DNA from: Stipa capillata
Taxonomy: Eukaryota > Streptophyta > Magnoliopsida > Poales > Poaceae
Length of the DNA: 64,000 nucleotides
Direction of reading: 5' to 3'
NCBI GenBank assembly: GCA_019208055.1
Contig: JAGXJF010000041.1
Location: 1-64,000 of the forward strand
Positions within the stretch are counted from its first letter, which is position 1; every line of letters begins with the position of its first letter. This document shows, piece by piece, positions 35,001 to 46,350 of the stretch. The notes under the pieces are model-generated. The model did no database searches. It worked only from the letters and a program-made list of their open reading frames with translations, and was not told the DNA's origin. Both the position numbers and the translations under genes were made by a program.

Positions 35001-37630
35001 TTACTTATTACATCACTTAAAATCTACGTGTCATAATATTTGTACTTGATCTTTTAGTTTCTTCGGGTACCTATTGCGTACCCATGGGTATATATTGGTA
35101 TCCATGTCCGACCCATATCTTTATTAGGTACCCATGGGTCTAAAGCACCGTCCATACCCACTCTTATCAGGTCTGGTACCCTTGGGTACTCAAACTCATG
35201 GGCAAAACTGCCATCCTTATGTAACTTGATGACTTCCTGATTTACTTAAGTATAGACGAGATGTACCAATATGCTTTTTGAAAACTTATTCTCACGTTTT
35301 TGACTGTATTCTTATTTATCCAACTCTGCTCCCTCTGGGTATACGACACTCCTATCTTAAATCAGATTCTTTGTAGGTCCTCAAAAATTTTTTGAAGCAT
35401 TGCCGACCAGAAAACACAGAATGAGGTGGCCCTGGAAGCAGACAAATGTGGCTCCCTGCACTGTACATGAAGGAACAGGTGTTAAGTTAGACACTAACTA
35501 AACATGGTCATACATTGTGATCAAACCATTTCAACCTTGCTACTTTTGTGGCACATATGCACTTGATATTTACTCATTGTCATTTAGTCACGTTGTCTGT
35601 TTTTAAGGGTATAATGTTGCATAACTCCTAAATTTCAAAAAAGGAATGCAGACATAAGAGTTTTAATTGATCAATGGGGCAGAAATAGTTCACTCTTCTT
35701 TTCAACTAATAGGGTTTACAAAGTTCAGCTTCTCCCAGTTGGTGGATGCCACAAATAACTTCTCGCCCGAGAATAAGATTGGACTAGGTGGCACTAGCAC
35801 CATTTACAAGGTATTAAATATGCTTCCTTTTGAACTTCTTGCCTTTTAGATTTTAAAAAGAAGAATGCTCTAGACTTCTTAATGGTCGGTCTACTGCTTT
35901 TCTAGTTCATGGAGCATTTCCTGACTTCTGTAATATTAATTCTTTTTGCGGTCAGTAGGAATGATGAATAAAGTTTTATCTTTTTACCATAATTTGATTC
36001 AACATGACACAAGCTTTCTTATTACATTCTTAAGTTGAGAGAGAAAGCAGGGCTTAATGTTTCTACCTTTAAGACAAGTGGATGTATCTTACTCAGCTCT
36101 TGTAACTAAAAGTCATGCTTCTGCTATACAGAAACTATGTTTTGCAGGAAATTTGTAAAAAAAATTAGGACTTACTGATAAGAACAGTCATGGAGAGTCT
36201 TATTTTCACCACCTAAGCTTAATCTTAACAACTTGACTTGTTTTTCGCTTTACACTTTCAGGGTTTATTATGTCATGGACATGTGGTTGCCATCAAAAGG
36301 CGTTTTAAACTGCCCACTGAGCTAGATTTCCAATATTCAGATTTCGACCACGAGATTCAGAACATCACAAAGCTTCAGCATACAAACATAGTTAAGCTTC
36401 TGGGATGTTGCTTTCATGGAACAGAGAAGGTTTTGGTGTATGAATACCTGCTGAATGGAAGCCTAGAATCCTTCATCTTTGGTATGTCTCTATTAATAGT
36501 TTGATTATTTTCGTCACCACTGTACCAAGTTCACTGTGTTAATTAAACTATCTTGCATTACAGATACGAGAACTGGGGAGTCAAAAGACTGGCCTGTGCG
36601 CTCTAAAATAATTGAAGGCATAGCTCAGGGAATTGTTTACCTGCACAAACAATGTGGGCTGCATATTATCCATCGTGATTTGAAACCAAGCAACATTCTC
36701 TTGGATTCTGATATGAATCCCAAGATTTCTGATTTTGGCTTATCGCAAATACTAAATCCAGGTGCGGATGAAGCGTTCGAAAGTAAAGTGTTTGGCACGC
36801 CGTAAGACCTTCAATTTAAATTTATTTCCATCACCGGTTCAAGTCGTTTGCTCTTGTTTCCTTTGCTTTTCTTTCTTTGAAAGCCTTCATTTTTACTTTT
36901 TCACCTTTCAGTGGTTTTATCGCCCCTGAATACCGGGAAGAGGGTCTCTTCTCAGTGAAGTCTGATGTGTATAGCTTTGGCGCGTTGCTTCTCCAGATTA
37001 TTAGCGGAAAGAGACTCTGTCCACTGTCGAGTAGGCCACGCGATTATGGACCTCTGAATACGTGGGTAAGTAAATTTTTGAGTACGCATATTTCTGTCAA
37101 CATTAATCTGCAAGAGTTTTACTATTGAATCTGCAGTGAAGCCAAAATGTGTATGTATAGCTAAATCTCCAAAAATCCAGCGGGAACGTAGTTCGGTAAC
37201 ATCAGAACAATGTGCACTCTATGGCCTGGTTTAGAATGTACCTAGCTCAACATTGCAATCTGAATATCTGAATATTTCTCTTTTAATTTGTTTTGTCAGC
37301 AAATGAATATTGCAATCATGTTTCTGTAACCTGACATTCTCACGTTGTCAGGTATGGGACCTGTGGACAGATGAAAGCTTGATTCATTTTATCGATCCCT
37401 CGTTGCGCAATGAACCTCAAATAGCGGAGATCATGCGATGCATTCAGATAGCACTGCTCTGCGTCCAGGAGAACCGGGCAGACAGGCCTGCCATGTGGGA
37501 TGTTGTTCTGATGCTGAGCTGCGAGGGTGTGGCCTTACCGGTTCCCACGCGGCCTGCTTACTACAAGAGAGATAGCAGTGGCACAGGTGAGAGCCAATGT
37601 CAGACAGCAGATCAACCTAAATCAGGCTGA
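29008..37630 (+). CDS. MCAfunc/MLKL_NTD-domain receptor-like cytoplasmic Ser/Thr kinase, middle disrupted by transposons
   Basis: Exons seen: 29008-29454 and 29979-30031 (N-terminal helical domain: MSMWNGLGQAATIAQ, NKKACKELSQRVQMIADLL, TPLDGLEETLRRAY), then 35377-35478, 35713-35810, 36262-36481, 36564-36801, 36912-37065 and 37352-37630. All listed introns are GT-AG, and the phases of the last six exons agree. The N-terminus matches the MCAfunc (MLKL_NTD-like) domain of grass kinases. The kinase keeps a Gly loop (GLGGTSTIYKG), Lys in VVAIKRR, HRDLKPSN, DFGLS and APEY, so it is an RD kinase like CRK/DUF26-type enzymes. It has no signal peptide and no transmembrane segment, so it is probably cytoplasmic or membrane-associated. 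Exon 2 (phase 2) cannot be joined in frame to 35377, so a linker exon is missing or lies at 31.7-34.6 kb, where a LINE and a Gypsy element sit. It could be functional with an unusual linker or a recent pseudogene. Confidence 0.75.
31107..31641 (-). mobile_element. 5'-truncated L1-type LINE, C-terminal zinc-binding domain and 3' end
   Basis: On the minus strand, frames give CWTTNRLARRGLPHIPACLL and then the C-x-C...H...C zinc-binding (zf-RVT) pattern that follows plant LINE reverse transcriptases. It continues toward a 3' UTR with 'cctatcaatgcatcgagacg'. A short poly(A) on the minus strand is at 31107-31114. It lies in the middle intron or linker of the kinase gene. No target duplication was identified. 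Confidence 0.7.
31642..31938 (+). other. Possible linker exon or gene remnant left of the Gypsy insertion
   Basis: The frame from 31665 stays open to the Gypsy insertion at 31938 and has a protein-like, non-repetitive composition (RTFEGLGQNFHEYIVIPSK, then HDEVDAEITRHKINTQ). On the other side (34577-34630) another frame reads FLRKEFLERHQEYEQASMIN and then a stop, so continuity would need a frame change. It may be the linker of the surrounding kinase gene. Splice sites that fit are not obvious. Confidence 0.3.
31939..32308 (-). repeat. 3' LTR of the Gypsy element
   Basis: 370 bp, colinear with 34207-34571. On the plus strand it starts TGGTAT and ends CATAACA, so it has TG...CA ends in the element's own direction. 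Confidence 0.9.
32309..32320 (-). other. Polypurine tract of the Gypsy element
   Basis: The minus strand reads GAGGGGGAGAGA directly before the LTR start TGTTATG. Confidence 0.8.
32456..32699 (-). pseudogene. Gypsy integrase C-terminus (GPY/F module) remnant
   Basis: On the minus strand the frame reads RLGPPYVNEVAYKLDLP, then RIHDIFHAALLKPFEG. This is the GPY/F module and the start of the chromodomain region of chromovirus-type integrases. It runs open to 32456. The rest of pol is absent. Confidence 0.8.
32700..33072 (+). repeat. Tat-type LTR fragment (TATA, R, U5) embedded in the Gypsy element
   Basis: Its orientation is plus, opposite to the host element. It has a TATA box (TATATAA at 32798-32804), the block 'acaggacgtagggtattat', then 'gtctgaacctgcctaaactt', and an end 'taaacaccgaca' at about 33072. 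This is the same R-U5 layout as the Tat LTRs at the left of the window, but clearly a different family. It replaces the host sequence between the gag zinc knuckle and the integrase end. No target duplication surrounds it. Confidence 0.65.
33073..34191 (-). pseudogene. Chromovirus-type gag remnant of the Gypsy element
   Basis: On the minus strand gag begins just after the PBS, at about 34168 (MMNPEDKIEG). It passes through LEFPTYDDKDNPLACLNRRD and FVKLINAHFGPPSRAKQLGE (33730-33466) and is cut in the zinc knuckle (GLCYNCDEQY, about 33110-33073). Frameshifts are present. The motifs are those of gag from chromovirus-like Gypsy elements. Confidence 0.75.
34207..34571 (-). repeat. 5' LTR of the Gypsy element
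   Basis: 365 bp. It is followed (minus direction) by the primer-binding site and preceded by the TSD. The two LTRs differ by scattered substitutions and small indels, so the insertion is not very recent. Confidence 0.9.
34758..35217. mobile_element. hAT-like MITE with GGTACCC-rich interior
   Basis: The ends are imperfect inverted repeats (AGGGATAGCAATGGGG against AGGATGGCAGTTTTG). The interior holds many 'gggtaccca'-type words, including 'taggtacccattgggtac' and 'taggtacccatgggt'. This pattern is familiar in grass hAT-type elements that begin with AGGGATGGCA. A clean 8-bp target duplication was not found. Confidence 0.6.
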
Positions 37631-38963
37631 GTAGCTGACAGAGTGTATTGTGCACACCGGCCTCTTCTTCTTTGTCAATCTTTAGTGGTCGCCGTTTGTG
37701 TCTCCAGTGTGAAACAACGAGTTCTTGTGAACACTAGGAAATTATGTCAGGTTTGCGTTTCAATCCCATATACATTTCGTCTGGTGGTTTGTGAATAAGG
37801 AGAGTGCTTTTGTTTTTAAATTGTCGTCTGAAGCGTGAACCTGCAATTTTTTGGGTCAATTGTGGGCCGTAAAAAAGCAAGGGAGAACAGTCTAAAATAG
37901 CATATTAGCAACTGTAAGTCTCTTACATAATTTTGACCCAAAATTTGTAGGTTTACCCACCATCTAGCAATATACATCTATGTTCTTTTTAATCGAAGTG
38001 GGTTCTTTTTAGCGCTCTGCCAGTTGAATGGATTGAGATCAAGGACGCTTGTGCAGATACCCCTCAACTACCATTTCCCGCGTTCGACCGTAGGCCCACT
38101 CGTCGAGGCGTCCTCAAACGCAAGAGCAGTTCCTCAATTAAACAGAGTTACATCCCCTCAAAAAAAAATTATACAGAGTTAGATAGCCTTAAGACTGGTT
38201 TTGGTGAGCATGAATAGCTACTAACTTCAAACACCAATGAGTCTAATGTGACAGCAATTGACTGCATTAAGCGCCTCTTTTGCGGCAAATCAGTAAATCT
38301 TTGCGGCAAAAGAAACAGACAAGAAAAATAAGCAGTTGTGACTTGTGGGAGAGAGAAAAAAAAAGACAAGAAGGTCAGGTCAACGATTACCTGCATTCCA
38401 GCTGTTTCCACAGACAGCCCATGACCAGGTATGTGACCAAATGGTGGTGTCTGGCTGGTTACAGGACTTCCACTCGTGCCATTGCAGCCGACCTATCACT
38501 AGTTCAAATTCAAAGCAGTCAGCTTCTTTCATGAAACTGAAAATGCTTTATGCTTTAGAACTATAATTACTTAATTAGCAAAGAATTCTTTGTTGCAAAA
38601 GAACCATAGAATTAAAACCAACACTGAGACTAGAGCATCTAGTTTCAGATTACCCATCTTCATCGTATATACAACATTACAACAAGAAAGCTGTCCAAAA
38701 CATAAATAGCCTAGCACCATCGAGTTTCACTTCAGCAATCCTTCAGATTAAAATTGGTGCCCAAAATATGACTTTGACCATGAAACTACAATCATCTGAG
38801 ACTAATTAAGGAGTTGAATTCGATAAGAACTGAATAAATATCAGTCTTTAGACAGGTTTCTTTCCATCAAACACCAGCAGTAGCTACATTTTTCAATCTT
38901 AACAGGGATGACTATACATGAGTTGGCTGAAAATTAATTAGTTAACTACCTATGGGAAAATAC
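37631..38963. other. 3' flank of the kinase gene and intergenic sequence
   Basis: A stop at 37628-37630 is followed by a likely 3' UTR with an AATAAG-type word near 37793. Nothing else is recognised; frames at 38169-38566 are short and unsupported. Confidence 0.35.
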
Positions 38964-39360
38964 CAGGGTGAACACGGGGGCATGTGCACCCATGAGAGTT
39001 TGCCCACTTTAAACCACACCTAAAAGTTTTAAAAAATCAAAAATAATTCACACATGTATATTACGAATTAAGTATATATCTATAAATTTTAGATAAAAAA
39101 TATGTCCATTTATGCCCTGTAAAAAAAAAGAACAAATGTGTCGGATGCTACTATTCACTATTATACGGTGCCCTCCCTCCCTCTCTCTTTTTGCATAATA
39201 TGCAAATTTTCATATTTTTCAACCAAATTTTACAGATTTATACTTCATCACATAATGTACATCACGAATATTTTGAGATTTTCTTAAAACTCTAGAGTGT
39301 GCCTATTGAATTTTAAAAGATAGTGCATGCACATGCCCCCATGTGCACAAATCCACACTC
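38964..39360. mobile_element. Foldback MITE, about 400 bp
   Basis: The left end contains 'acgggggcatgtgcac' and the reverse complement of the right end 'atgggggcatgtgcatgc'. The arms stay alignable inward, with 'aaaagttttaaaaaatc' on the left against 'gagttttaagaaaatc' on the right, to a centre near 39150. Non-coding. Confidence 0.7.
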
Positions 39361-40676
39361 AACACCTATGGTACAACACAACATATCGTTTTTGTAAGAG
39401 GGAGAAAATTTCCAACAGAAATTGTATCTAACCAACGTATGCCGCACCTTAGGTTCATGAAGGTAAATATCATGCTGAGGATCTTAGGAGAACAATGAGA
39501 TCAGAAACTGGGCATAAGACTTTAGAAAGAGGCTATTCAAATTTCAATGCATAAACAACAAGAATTCAGTAACAGTGCCATATATTGTCAACAATATCCC
39601 ACCTGAAAGCACTGTTGCATATGTTACTAACACGAAAAAACTAAAATTATCTCAAAAACCTGATTCCATATCAAGTAGACAAGTAGAACAACATCTACTC
39701 TACTTTGTGAGACAAATTTTATGCTATCAGCTGTCTTACATGATTGGATGAAATACGTCACTTGTGTGCTTGATTCTGTGAAACAATTTATTAGTTGCAG
39801 TTTTTGGCTGATGAAACTGTTTTGTGATCTACTACTATTACTAATCTTACCATTCAGGACATATCACTTTTTTCAGAGAGCCAAATTGCATTTGAGGTTT
39901 ACGATTTGTGCTGAATAATTACTTATTTAGTAAGACCAAGAGTAAGCTAGTTGAGCAAGGAAACTGGAGATACCAGATAGAATCTCAGAAAGAAACCCAC
40001 AACCTCTAGTTGTGGAAGTATTTTATTCCTTAAGCCAACTTGGTAATTATATGCATGAAAAAGCGAAATAATTTGCTGATCTTGGTCCAATTGCAACATA
40101 TTAAGACTTTTTAACTTACCTGAACCAAATTACCAATTTGGTATTGGCTGATATTTCAAATGAGAAGACTAAGGGCTCTTTTTAGAAATACTTTTATTCA
40201 TAATTTGAAGACCCTTAACAGCTGCTGGCCCATTCCTCTGAGTACTCAATTTGAGACATAAATCTGGGAAATACCTGACTCTTACCAGAGGGTAGGGGTG
40301 TTTCATGCCGGTTTTAGACAGGTTAAAAAGAACGGGAGGGAAGAATTTTAGTATTAATACTTGCACTAGTTTTGCAACTTCATGTCTATGAAATCTGGGT
40401 TGAAGTCTCATTTTTCAGATATGAATCTGGGAAATCACAAGCACAAATTAATAAATCTAGGAAATCACAGGCATGGATTAACATACTTATCAGCTTTAAG
40501 CCTTTCACACTTAATAAGAGAATTGGGATATGATCAGAAATAATCCATAAGTCTGCTTGAGATAGTTGGCTCCAGGAGTCCAGGAGAGCTATGATTAGCA
40601 TTCTTTCAACAAAAGAACCAGACAAGAAAAACCAACACTTGTGAGCAAATAAAATATGAGTTTAGCCAAGCCATTC
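39361..40676. other. Intergenic sequence, nothing recognised
   Basis: AT-rich, with only short frames. A pair of partly repeated words ('atctgggaaatcaca' and 'atctaggaaatcaca' near 40427 and 40455) is a minor local duplication. Confidence 0.3.
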
Positions 40677-41445
40677 TTTTTTTTTGTATAGGAAAAGCTG
40701 TAGAGGAGGCCCCAGCAGTATATATATTTATAATATAAAGAAGTATTTACAGGAAGGGGGTAGAGAATGGTCAACATAAGCAAGCCAAGACAAGAGGGGG
40801 TTCTCGGACTCCTCCATTAATCTAATAGCATGAAGATACATATCTTTCTTAAACAAAGCATTCCAAGAACCATGCAGAGGGTTAGCAAAATCAGATCTGC
40901 CTTGTTGCAGAAGTTCCAAATATCATCCGAGGCCCGACATTGAATACCCAAGTTGTTCCAGCACTGAAGGCTAAACGGACACTCAAAGAAGAGGTGATTG
41001 CGCGTCTCAAGGTGGCCGCTACTGCAGAGGACGCAATAATAGTCATCTTCAACATTGAAGTTTCTTCTGATAAGCATGTCTTGTGTTTTAAACGGTCATT
41101 AAGAAGAAGCCAAGAGAAAGCTTTGAGTCTAGGGATGCACTTGCATTTCCAAATCCACTCAAGAGGGGCAGGGGCGATGAGACCTTTGAAGGTCCATTCA
41201 TAGAAACCAACTTAGTGAGAGAAATACGACGCATCATGGTTTGTGATGGATAAGGATTACCTTGGTAACAAAGTAGCAGACAATTGAACAGCGGTAAAAA
41301 AGATAGCCACATTCCCAATCAGAGCAGCAGAATGTTTTAAGAAGCAACGGAGGCATACATGAATAAGTATACCAAAGTTGTTCCAAAATTCTGCCCAAAT
41401 TTAGGCCAACGAATTTTCCATTGATATGTGAAATCAATTACATTT
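40677..41445 (-). mobile_element. 5'-truncated L1-type LINE with poly(A)
   Basis: A poly(T) run at 40677-40685 is the poly(A) tail of a minus-strand LINE. Minus-strand frames give KCKCIPRLKAFSWLLLNDR, then NVEDDYYCVLCSSGHLETRN and HLFFECPFS, the zinc-binding C-terminal domain after the reverse transcriptase. The reverse transcriptase itself is cut away. Frameshifts are present. Confidence 0.8.
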
Positions 41446-42226
41446 GGACTCCGTACATAAGGACTTGCTTAGTCTAAACGCTTCAGCACACACACACACA
41501 AGAGTTCATTAACCCGTGTTACTTGTTGGAAACTGCAGACTTTAACTCAAGAAGACACCAATGCTTAAGAATCTCAGTCAATCAATATTAATTTTACAGA
41601 ACAGCCAGCACAGCCTCCAGACCTAGGGCAGCTCACACAACTACACGTGCATCACTCTGTTCAATTCTACTCCTTTTACCTGCTACAAACTGGGTAGCAA
41701 ACGGGTGTTTTTCTTTCTGCAGCGAGTGCGTTTCAAGCTCCGTCTCGTGCCAGTATTGCAGTAAATAAGTCCTTGCTCAGTATCTACTTTAGTTTACTTT
41801 ATTGAAAATGCCCTTTATTTACTTAAACCTTAGTTTAGGATGCAGGTAAGGATATAGTGAACTTTGTTAACACATCGTAAGAGCGCTGGCTGCCTAGGTT
41901 GGAGACTCATGGGTGCAGTTTAGAAAGCATAAAGACAAGAAAAGACACACTAGCTAACTCATGGGTTGATTCAGGTTGTGTTGGCGACACTTAGACGAGC
42001 TCCTGCTGGCGTTGAGGCAACCTTCGATGGCCTTACGGGGAGATTGCGGATGAAGAGAGCAGGATCTCCACTACAGGACGGTCACCAAAGAAGTGCTCGC
42101 CGCAGACCGAAGGCATATCCTGGGCTTCAGGTTCACCATTGAGCACATCTGGCGCCACTTCCCGGGAAGGAGTAGGAGAGCAGGGGGGGAGGAAGGCGAG
42201 ACTAGGCGAGAAGATGTGGTGGATTG
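41446..42226. other. Intergenic or upstream sequence of the short ORF at 42227
   Basis: No gene is supported. A CA dinucleotide run lies near 41490. GC content rises towards 42050. Confidence 0.3.
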
Positions 42227-42436
42227 ATGCGAGATGACGAATGCTTGCCCCTGCCGCTATTTATTGATGACGAATTCATCCGCCGCGTTACAGCCAAGCT
42301 TGGCGGAGCTGCCGCCGCCGAGGAGGGGTCGCCGAGAACCAACATCGGAACGCCGCCGGTGACGCCTCCTCCGGCTCAACCTCACGCGGTGGTCGGGAAC
42401 ATTTCGGTGCGGAGGATTTCAGTTTCAACAGATTAG
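42227..42436 (+). CDS. Hypothetical protein, 69 codons, possible single or terminal exon
   Basis: Starts at ATG 42227 (MRDDECLPLPLF) and ends at a TAG. The composition is protein-like: an acidic start, an Ala run, and a Pro/Thr-rich stretch (NIGTPPVTPPPAQPHAVVGN). GC content and codon use resemble grass genes rather than the neighbouring repeats. An AATAAA word follows at about 42612, fitting a transcript end. The family is not recognised and it may be only part of a gene whose other exons were lost. Confidence 0.3.
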   Translation: MRDDECLPLPLFIDDEFIRRVTAKLGGAAAAEEGSPRTNIGTPPVTPPPAQPHAVVGNISVRRISVSTD

Positions 42437-43213
42437 GATACAGAGTTCTCTCTGTCACTGAAGTTTAACGGTTCGGACGTGGCTGTTCCCTGTGGTTTCT
42501 TAGCTAACATTCCTTCCCAGATGTTAAATGCATGAAGACGAAATCGTAATCGTGTAGTTATGTATGGCTCTAACGCAAGCCGCTCAGAAATATTTCGTGT
42601 TTTCCTGCAACTAAATAAAACATGTTCAATTCTAATATATATCCTTGATCCTTAACTTTCTGATTTACCTAATATATTACTGGCAATTTTTGAATTGAGT
42701 CACTTCAAAACTAAGCCATATCTTTTTCTTTTCCTCCGTAACGGTGATGAACATGGTCAGGAAATTATGCAAGTATATAGCACATGATCAAAGGAACATT
42801 GCTGCCGGTATATTCATGTAGCTTTTATATGGCAGGGATCTGTAAAATGCGAGCGGTTTCAGTAAGGGATGGGGATTCGTGGACCGGATCTAATAATTAA
42901 TGTCCTAAAAAATGAGGTTGGAGAGCAATCAGGCCTCCTTTGCCTGCCTTTGCTCTCTGCTAGTGTGGATATCTGAATATTGTGCGATGTTGTTCCATTA
43001 CTTACCAAGATGACTATCCTTGCTCAAACTATTTTTTTTTGCGAGACTTGCTCAAACTATTTGAAGATATCTCAGACTAAATGTCATGTCAGTTTAATTA
43101 GATCGCAAAAATGGTCATTTCCACCTAAATTATCTCAGAAATAGATTATTATCACTAAATCCGTGTAGTTATAGCCCAGTCATCAGATGATTATTGTTAA
43201 AATCAATACATAA

Positions 43214-44530
43214 GAGCAACTCCAGCAGAACATCTAAAACTCACCCTCCATATCTCCATATGGATTGTCATCCATAAAGATTCCTCCTCTATATTATCGT
43301 ACTACTCCAGCAGAACATCCATATTTCACCCTTCATATTCTCCTCTCTAAAATTTTAATAATATCCTATAACTACCTACAGATTTTTACCTGTTATATCT
43401 CGAACGGATATTTTTCGAACGGCTATTGTTCCAACGGTTGTTTTTCAAACGGCTATATTTTTGTAACGGCTATTTTTACAACAGCTAGTCATCAATTCCA
43501 AATACCATTGGTACAACAAATTCCAAATACTAATATTACAAAAGAATAAACTGTCATGCCTAACTTAGGATATTTTTATTATATAATCAATAAAAAAAGA
43601 TTTATCTAACATGTATGAATTAGATGTATAATCAATAAACAATATTTATCTACTATCTCATATTAATTCCTCTCTCATTTTTTCCATCAAATCCTGACTC
43701 TAATTTTCTTCCTCAAATCCCTCGGCCCCTGACCCCCCTCTAATTCTCATTCTCTTCCTGACCTCTCCACCGACCTCTATCTCCCTCTAACTCTCCACCA
43801 AGCTCCCTCATGGCCTTCCCCCAGCGCAGCCCCTCCCCTGAAGCTCCCTCCTCTTCCCCGAACACCTTCCCCTGACGCCGCCCCTCCCCCGGAGCTCCCT
43901 CCCCGGTAGCGCCCCCTCCCCCGGCGACGGCCCCCTCTCCCGAGCACTCTCTCCCCCCGGCGGTGGCCCTCCTCTCCCGAGCTCCCTCCCCCCGGCGTCA
44001 CTCCTCTCCCCTGAGCTCCCTCCCCTCAAGCTCCCTCTCCCGCGAGCTAGGTGGCGGCGTGCGAGGTCATCATGGGTGGCGGCCCCTCTTCCCCGACGGC
44101 ATGCTCCCCCGGCGCCCTCTCCTCCGGCAGCCCCCTCCCCCCACGGCTCCCTCGCCCGGCGCCCCCTCTCCTAGCACCGCTGCTCCCAGATCTAGAGCGG
44201 GGCGGGGCGGGCCGAGCTACGGTGGGTGGGACGAGCAATGGCGGCCAGCGGCGGAGAGGGGAGCAGCGACCGGCGGAGCGCGAAGTGGGGCGGGAACGGA
44301 GGGACGGGTGCAGGGTGGGGTTCCGAGAGAAGACGGGGAAGGTGGGTCGCTGCAGTCGTTGGGGGATGGCGGGTGGGAAGGCGCACGCCAGATTTGGTGT
44401 TCGGGGAGGCTGCGATGGCGTGCGAGCCAAAATGGCGTCCTGGATGGTGTTGCTCCTGGAGGGGGTTTTTTGTCCTCTGAGACGCTATCGAGCGATTGAG
44501 GTCTAAATAGCGGCTCTGCTGGAGTTGCTC
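43214..44530. mobile_element. Non-autonomous PIF/Harbinger-like element with GC-rich cargo, 1,317 bp
   Basis: Perfect 16-bp terminal inverted repeats: GAGCAACTCCAGCAGA at 43214-43229 and its complement at 44515-44530. Flanking 3-bp target duplications TAA are at 43211-43213 and 44531-44533, as is typical of PIF/Harbinger. The left subterminal part repeats 'tccagcagaacat' (about 43223 and 43307). The AT-rich left half changes near 43680 into a very GC-rich, gene-like right half with long open frames on both strands. No transposase is encoded. Confidence 0.85.
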
Positions 44531-44533
44531 TAA

Positions 44534-45054
44534 TAGACTAATAGTCGTTTGAGTGGCCTCAAGTCTAATAGCTAGGTTGCAATCATCAGCACAACCGATT
44601 TCTCAGCACAACAACGTCAGCATAGCCATCCCACAGTTATTTCTAAAAACCCGGCCCCCAACTCAAACAAATAGGGCTTCTGTACGGTTGGCTATGTTGA
44701 TACGCGTGCGCAGCCAGCTAGCAAAGGGAAAAAAAATCTCGTATCGCAAACGGAATTTGGGTTTTACAAGTGAGACAGGCCACGCCTTCCATCTACCGCT
44801 TGGTCCTATTTATATGGACGTGGAGAGACAAAATAACATTACAAATTTAACCACTGTCATTTCTATTACTACTAATACTACTCGGATGGGTGAGGTCTCC
44901 GTGGGATCTTCTACTGCGTTGGCACAAAGCGAACTCGTGAGTATTATGCGTAAGCAGCAGCTGGTTGCTAACTTTGGCCTCGTCAGCTATTTGCCCTTGT
45001 CGGGTTAGGAAAAGTGATTCCCTGTATTTCAGCAGGAATTGAATTGAACTGTCG
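44534..45054. other. Intergenic sequence, nothing recognised
   Basis: An open frame at 44553-45008 has no recognised family and an ordinary composition. It is not supported as a gene. Confidence 0.3.
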
Positions 45055-45830
45055 ATCATTCACTGCCAGAATTGCGGGTGATGGCATTGCGAAGGGACCA
45101 AACACGCCAGAACAGAAGCAGCATGCAGATGCATTCCTCCATCGACAGGGAATTTAGGAGCACAAGAAACTGTTTTGGTCCATCATCGCGACTAGGCTGT
45201 CAGCAGGATTCGCAGGCGAGACAGATGAGGAGGTGGCTTAGCATAAGAAGGAATCTGCCATTTTTCTTTCATTGCATATTGGAGAGTCGAGGCATGGGCG
45301 CATCTCACCACCGCATGGAAGGCCGTTTCATCTGCCACACCACATATGGGACAAGTACGAAGGGTTTCAGTCATCTGAACATGTTGACCTGTGTCGCTAA
45401 ACGTCATTTGCCGCCCGAACACCCGGACTTTCTGTGGAACATCAGCCTTCGAAAGTTTTTGCCAAGTCTTCCTGTCGCCTATTGGGTCCCAGGAGCAGAT
45501 AAGAATCCATGCGCGTTCATAGTGCCAGGCAAGGAAATCATCACCACCATTAAAATAGGTGTTCTGATCTTCAGTAGTATTTTGGCATCATGGTGAAAGA
45601 ACAACCTCCTTATCAGGTCCTCGTTCCAGGAGTTGGTCGTGGGCAAGAGCAGCTGATGCACACCCATTTCAGCCTTGTTGAGTATGCTTCCTAGGTAGGC
45701 ACTGTGACAGGTCGTTCACGCGGAATCCATGGAATCCACCTATCCTGCCAGATTTGACTCGGCGTCCTGCAAGACGGACGGAAGGGCTCCAGTGGAACGC
45801 ATTGGAGCTTACAGAGTTGTGTACCGTGGA
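45055..45830 (-). mobile_element. L1-type LINE fragment, region after reverse transcriptase with zinc-binding domain
   Basis: Minus-strand frames in order: IWQDRWIPWIPRERPVTVPT (about 45775-45700), NSWNEDLIRRLFFHHDAKIL (from about 45635), TWQKLSKADVPQKVRV (about 45470), the zinc-binding CPICGVADETAFHAVVRC (about 45340), and LLLFWRVWSLRNAI near 45090. This is the usual order downstream of plant L1 reverse transcriptase. Frameshifts and one stop make it dead. Both ends are estimates. Confidence 0.8.
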
Positions 45831-46350
45831 GACACATTGCATCACTCATTTTACCCAAGTACTGCTAAATCCCACATCGTCAGCGAGACGGTAATAATGT
45901 CCGGTCTGACTCGATATTTTTGATAATATCTGGTGCAAATAATGTCCGGTCTGACATAAGAATACATGGTAAAAAATGCAATTTACTTTTAAAACATATT
46001 TTTTTCTACTTGGCACAATTAATTATAAATGCAGAATAAATACATTTCCGTTCAATTGCTAATTGATACGTCAATAATTGAAAGTTTCAGTTGAGATGGA
46101 GTACCAAAGAGTTAGAAATAAATGATGTAAGCCTTATCAACGAGCAAACTAGTTTCATCTGAGTTAGAGATGTTTTGTTTCGAGAAATTGAGTTAAGAGA
46201 TCTATGTTAACACATATCTCAACCTTCAGCCAGAACTCCACCGAGTGTTTTGTTGGTTCACTGCCGGCACCGCACCAAACCCTCTCTCCCCCCGGAATCT
46301 AGCCACCTCTCCTCCCTTCTCTATCGCCGGAGGACGGGCGGCGGGAGGAG
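45831..46350 (+). promoter_or_regulatory. Upstream region and 5' UTR of APH-1
   Basis: AT-rich sequence changes at about 46255 into a CT-rich leader ('aaaccctctctcccc') directly before the start codon. A word of about 19 bases ('aataatgtccggtctgac') occurs twice near 45893 and 45938. No clear TATA box. Confidence 0.4.

Noticed and set aside
30031..35377. Direct splice of exon 2 to the exon at 35377
   Set aside because: Phases do not fit; the joined frame meets a stop after six codons, so at least one exon between is needed.
43963..44506. Open frames in the Harbinger-like element
   Set aside because: GC-driven, on both strands, no known domain; treated as cargo rather than as a gene.
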